Source: Ciborinia camelliae (lineage: Eukaryota > Ascomycota > Leotiomycetes > Helotiales > Sclerotiniaceae). Taken from it: a stretch of 57,215 nt of DNA. Position numbers and translations under genes: made by a program. The stretch is taken from contig JANPYM010000019.1 of assembly GCA_025890175.1 (NCBI GenBank), forward strand, positions 346,923 through 404,137, written 5' to 3'. This document shows positions 53,417 through 57,215 of this stretch, one piece after another (the stretch's first letter is position 1; each line of letters opens with the position of its first letter). The notes beneath the pieces were generated by a model that was not told where the DNA came from, did not search any database, and saw only the letters and a list, made by a program, of their open reading frames with translations.

Positions 53417-53885
53417 ATAAATTAAATAAATTAAATAAATTAAATAAATTAAATAAATTAAATAAATTAAATAAATTAAATAAATTAAATAAATTAAATA
53501 AATTAAATAAATTAAATAAATTAAATAAATTAAATAAATTAAATAAATTAAATAAATTAAATAAATTAAATAAATTAAATAAATTAAATAAATTAAATAA
53601 ATTAAATAAATTAAATAAATTAAATAAATTAAATAAATTAAATAAATTAAATAAATTAAATAAATTAAATAAATTAAATAAATTAAATAAATTAAATAAA
53701 TTAAATAAATTAAATAAATTAAATAAATTAAATAAATTAAATAAAGAAAATAAATTAAATAAAGAAAATAAATTAAATAAATTAAATAAATTAAATAAAT
53801 TAAATAAATTAAATAAATTAAATAAAGAAAATAAAGAAAATAAATTAAATAAATTAAATAAATTAAATAAATTAAATAAAGAATT
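53417..53885. repeat. 9-bp satellite (TTAAATAAA)n, about 50 units
   Basis: Nearly perfect TTAAATAAA units over about 465 bp. In the second half some units are GAAAATAAA in place of TTAAATAAA, spreading as small blocks. No coding potential. It marks the right edge of the gene island. Confidence 0.95.
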
Positions 53886-54087
53886 AAAAAAATAAAGAAT
53901 TCAGAAAAATATAAAATTAAAAAAAAAGAATTAAAAAGAATATATATTTATAGTAAAAAAGATTATATAAATTTTAAAAATGATAAAAGAATAATAAATA
54001 TAAATAAAACACGAAATTAAAATATTAATAAAATAAATAAGAAAAGAAAAATAATTAAAAAAATAAATAAAAAAGATTAATAAAAAC
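53886..54087. other. AT-rich spacer
   Basis: A-rich DNA with decaying satellite-like units at its start; no gene. Confidence 0.4.
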
Positions 54088-54263
54088 TGTTGAGAGTAGT
54101 CAGGGCCATATGAGCTGTACGGACCGCGAAGCGGTCTGTAGGCCTAATACAGTCTAGCGCTTTATTTTAAACTTAAATAGCATATAAGGTTCAATCTTAG
54201 TTTTATAATAATTTCAAATAATATTATACAATTTGTATTTTTATATAATTTATTTTTTTAATA
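54088..54263 (+). mobile_element. LTR-J copy
   Basis: It begins TGTTGAGAGTAGTCAGGGCC and has the palindrome GACCGCGAAGCGGTC (54121-54135). From GTAGGCCTAATACAGTC on it matches 6307-6433 with C-to-T and G-to-A changes, more strongly toward the 3' end. It ends TTTTTTTAATA where the other copy has CTTTTCAACA. No target duplication found (left AAAAC, right AATTA). Confidence 0.65.
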
Positions 54264-57215
54264 AATTATAAATTTGAATATATTAAACTAATAGATAAAT
54301 TTTTAATTATTTTAATTTATTTATTTTATTTTATATCTTTTTTATATTTTTTATAGGACAAAAAAAAAATTAAAAATATTTAATAAAAAAATGTTGGATA
54401 TAATAAAAAAAAATTAATATTTAGAATATTGTAAAAGATTAATGTTTATAAAAAAAAAATAACAAGTTGAAAGAGTTAATATTTATAATTGAATTTTTTT
54501 TAAATTTATTTATAAATCTTGTAACGATAATATTATATTCAAAGGGATTACAAAAAATTATAGAATTTTTTATTAATAAAATCGAAAATAATATTAAGAA
54601 TAAATAAAACAAAAAAAAACTTAATTTATTTTTAAATTAATTTTTAAAAAAAAAAATTTATAATATTATATTAGGATTAAAAAATTTGATATTTTGATTA
54701 TTTTTTTTTATACAAAAAAACTTATTATTAGTATAACAAAATCTATTAATATTTAATATAACTTCAAATTTTGATTCGAGAATTGTTATAGTTTTTAATA
54801 ACTTAATATTTTTATATAAATTTTATTTTAAAAAAATAAAGAATTATAATATATAGTTTAAAAATATTATAAATATTATTAAAATAAATAATATATTTAA
54901 TTGTTTACAAATTCTAAAACCTATTAATTTTTATAATAAAAAAAATAATCGAAAAAATATTATTGTTGGGATAATTAATAAAATTTAATTATAAAATAGT
55001 TAAATTATTAAAAATTCGAAAATATAATATTATATTAAAAATTTTATTAATAATATTGAATTATTATTTATTAAAAAATATATAAAGATTAAAAATATAT
55101 TAAAAAAATTTAAAAATTAATACAAAAAAATTAATTATTATTTATATATAAATAAATGAAATCGTTTTTTTAAAATAAATTTTAATAATTTTGATTTAAT
55201 TAATAAATTTATTATAAAATATAAATCTTGTATAATAAAATTAATAAATTTAAATATTAAACTTTTTAATTTAAATTATTATATTTAATTTATAATTAAA
55301 ATTTTCAAATAGTTTTTTTATTTAAATTAATAGAAATTTGTATTAAGTTTATTATAATGGTAAAAATAAATTTTTAAGTTTTGAAAAGCTTTTAATCGAT
55401 TTTATTAATAAAATATAAAAAAATAATAATTTTAATAATAATCAAATAATTTTGTTTAAAAATAAAACTTAAGGAATAAATTAAAATCAAAATAATAAAT
55501 TTAAATTTAAAAAAAGGAAAGAATTAGGATTTTTAGAATTATTAAAATTATTATAATTTAATATTAATAATAATAAATATAATTATTGTAATATATTTTT
55601 TATATTTAAATTTTATATAAATATTTGTTTTAATAATTTAAAAAATATTATAATAAAAAAAATTTGAAAAAAATGAATATAATATAATAAATATAAAAAA
55701 TCTAAAATTAAATTTAAAGTAAATAATAATTTAAATTTAGATTTTAATTTTAACTTTGATTTTAACTTTAATATTAAAATAAATTTTAAAATAAAAATAA
55801 ATCTTTTTTTTATTATTATTTAATTTTTTTTTAAATTTTTAAATTTTAGTTTTATATATAATATTATTAAATTTTTTGATTTTTTTGATTTTTTTGATTT
55901 TTTTTAATAATTAAAATATTTAAAATAATTATATAAAAAAAATATAATTTTTTAATATAAATATTTTATTTTATTATTTCTAAAATAAAGATAATTTTAA
56001 AATCTATTAAAAGTTTTTAAATAAAAAAATAAATTTTTTAATATTAATATTAGTAAACAATTTTATTATTTCTAAAAAAGTTGAAATAATTATTTTTGAA
56101 TATATTATATTAAATTGTTTAATTAATTTTATTTTTTTATTAAATAATTTTTATTTTACTATTAAATAATTTTTATTTTATTAATTTATTTATTAAATTA
56201 TTTTTGAAATATAAAATATAGATTAAAAAAGAATATATTAAGTTTAATAAAAATAATAATAATTTAAATATAATTTATAATAAAAATCGAAATTATTTTT
56301 TTTAAATTAATTAATATTTTTATATTTTAATATTGGGGATATTAATTATTTAAAAAACTTTATTAATTATTTTATTTTGTATTATAAATATTTAATTAAT
56401 AAAAATATAATATAAATATTTTAAATATATTTTTTTTTAAAAATATTAAAAATATTTAAAAATTTGTTAAAAATTTGTTTTTAAAAAATTTAAATGATTA
56501 TTCGAAAAATAAAATTTGTAAATTTTATAAACTTAAAAAGTTTTGTTATATATAATAAAAGATATTAACTTTTATATTATAAAGTTTTTCAAAAAAATAA
56601 ATATTAATATTATTAAAATTTATTTTATTAATATTAATAATTATAAATATATAATTTTGTTTATTAATAATAATATTTATAAATAAATTATATTTATTTA
56701 TAAAAAAAAAAAAAATTAAAAAAATTATTTATATTATAAATAAATAAATATTTATATAATATAATATAACAATTTTAATATAAAAATTTGATAAAGAAAA
56801 TAAATATAAATAATATAAATTTAATTAAATAATTAAAAATTTAGAATTTTATTTTAAATTTATAACCTTTTATATTTTGAATTAGAATAAGATATTTAAA
56901 TGTTTTATTTGTATAATTTTTAATAAAATATAATTTATTTTTATTGAAATAACAGTTTTATATACCTTTTAATTAAATTTTTTTAAAATATAATTTATAT
57001 TATAAATCGGATTATAATTTAATTTTTATTTAATAAAATTATTTTGTACAAAATTTATATAAATTATATTTGTTTTGATATAAATAATTAATTAAATATT
57101 TTTTATTTATAAATATTTAATAATATTATTTATATTTATATTTTAAAAAAATATTATATTATAAACAAAAAATTTATTTTTTAAATTAAAAAAAATATTT
57201 TTATTAATTTTAAAA
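54264..57215. other. AT-rich gene-free DNA, 2.95 kb
   Basis: Very AT-rich, stops in all frames, no gene or tRNA recognised. One short direct repeat, TTTTTTGA four times, at 55873-55902. Presumably RIP-saturated transposon DNA that continues beyond the window. Confidence 0.5.

Overview
The window looks like nuclear DNA of a filamentous ascomycete, probably Leotiomycetes or a relative. This rests on 57-62 bp introns with fungal splice signals, an intact fungal-specific FunK1 kinase gene, and a two-part base composition: gene islands of ordinary GC content set in very AT-rich DNA. The AT-rich DNA is made of transposon copies full of C-to-T and G-to-A changes, as expected from repeat-induced point mutation (RIP). 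The species call is an inference; no species marker is visible.

Layout. 1-2621: AT-rich DNA with two solo LTRs. 2622-6290: a small island with the FunK1 kinase gene (2934-5550, one intron) and a convergent, truncated 3' gene fragment (5960-6283). 6290-42687: about 36 kb of nested transposons. The main component is one Ty1/copia-like family (called COP here) with LTRs of about 150-185 bp. One copy is full length (19376-24194, 5-bp target duplication ATAAT) and six are truncated (A 6434-8354, B 10900-15048, C 15476-17591, E 31990-35502, F 37000-39925, G 41483-42364). Many solo COP LTRs are scattered between and inside them. Also present are two miniature LTR elements (TRIM1 16340-16666, TRIM2 16842-17361), a 2.97-kb LTR element without a long ORF (26037-29002), seven further LTR families (LTR-A to LTR-E, LTR-G, LTR-J) and an LTR-like repeat (LTR-I), and a dispersed repeat ('element X') carrying ATGCAAAT minisatellites. 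42688-42961: an LTR-G copy at the edge of the AT-rich block. 42962-53400: the second island, with a 953-aa orphan protein gene (49219-52080), a spliced 263-aa orphan gene (47839-48687), a divergent 102-aa ORF (52608-52916), and gene fragments including a piece resembling mitochondrial ribosomal protein uL15m and a gene broken by an in-frame TGA. 53417-57215: a 9-bp satellite, an LTR-J copy and featureless AT-rich DNA.

How it fits together. Matching 5-bp flanks could be read directly around sixteen insertions, so many element ends are certain to the base and the order of nesting can be read. Three element families carry the same 14-nt box, GGTTATAARCCYGG, directly after the LTR. This matches the complement of the initiator-tRNA-Met anticodon arm, which is the half-tRNA priming site known from copia elements. 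The LTR of TRIM2 ends in a sequence resembling the 5' half of a tRNA, the most unusual structure in the window. Long copies are heavily RIP-mutated whereas several 150-275 bp solo LTRs of the same families remain nearly clean, as expected if short repeats escape RIP. One exception, the LTR at 24306-24579, is mutated almost only C-to-T on one strand.

Family names such as COP, LTR-A, TRIM1 and element X are labels made for this annotation.
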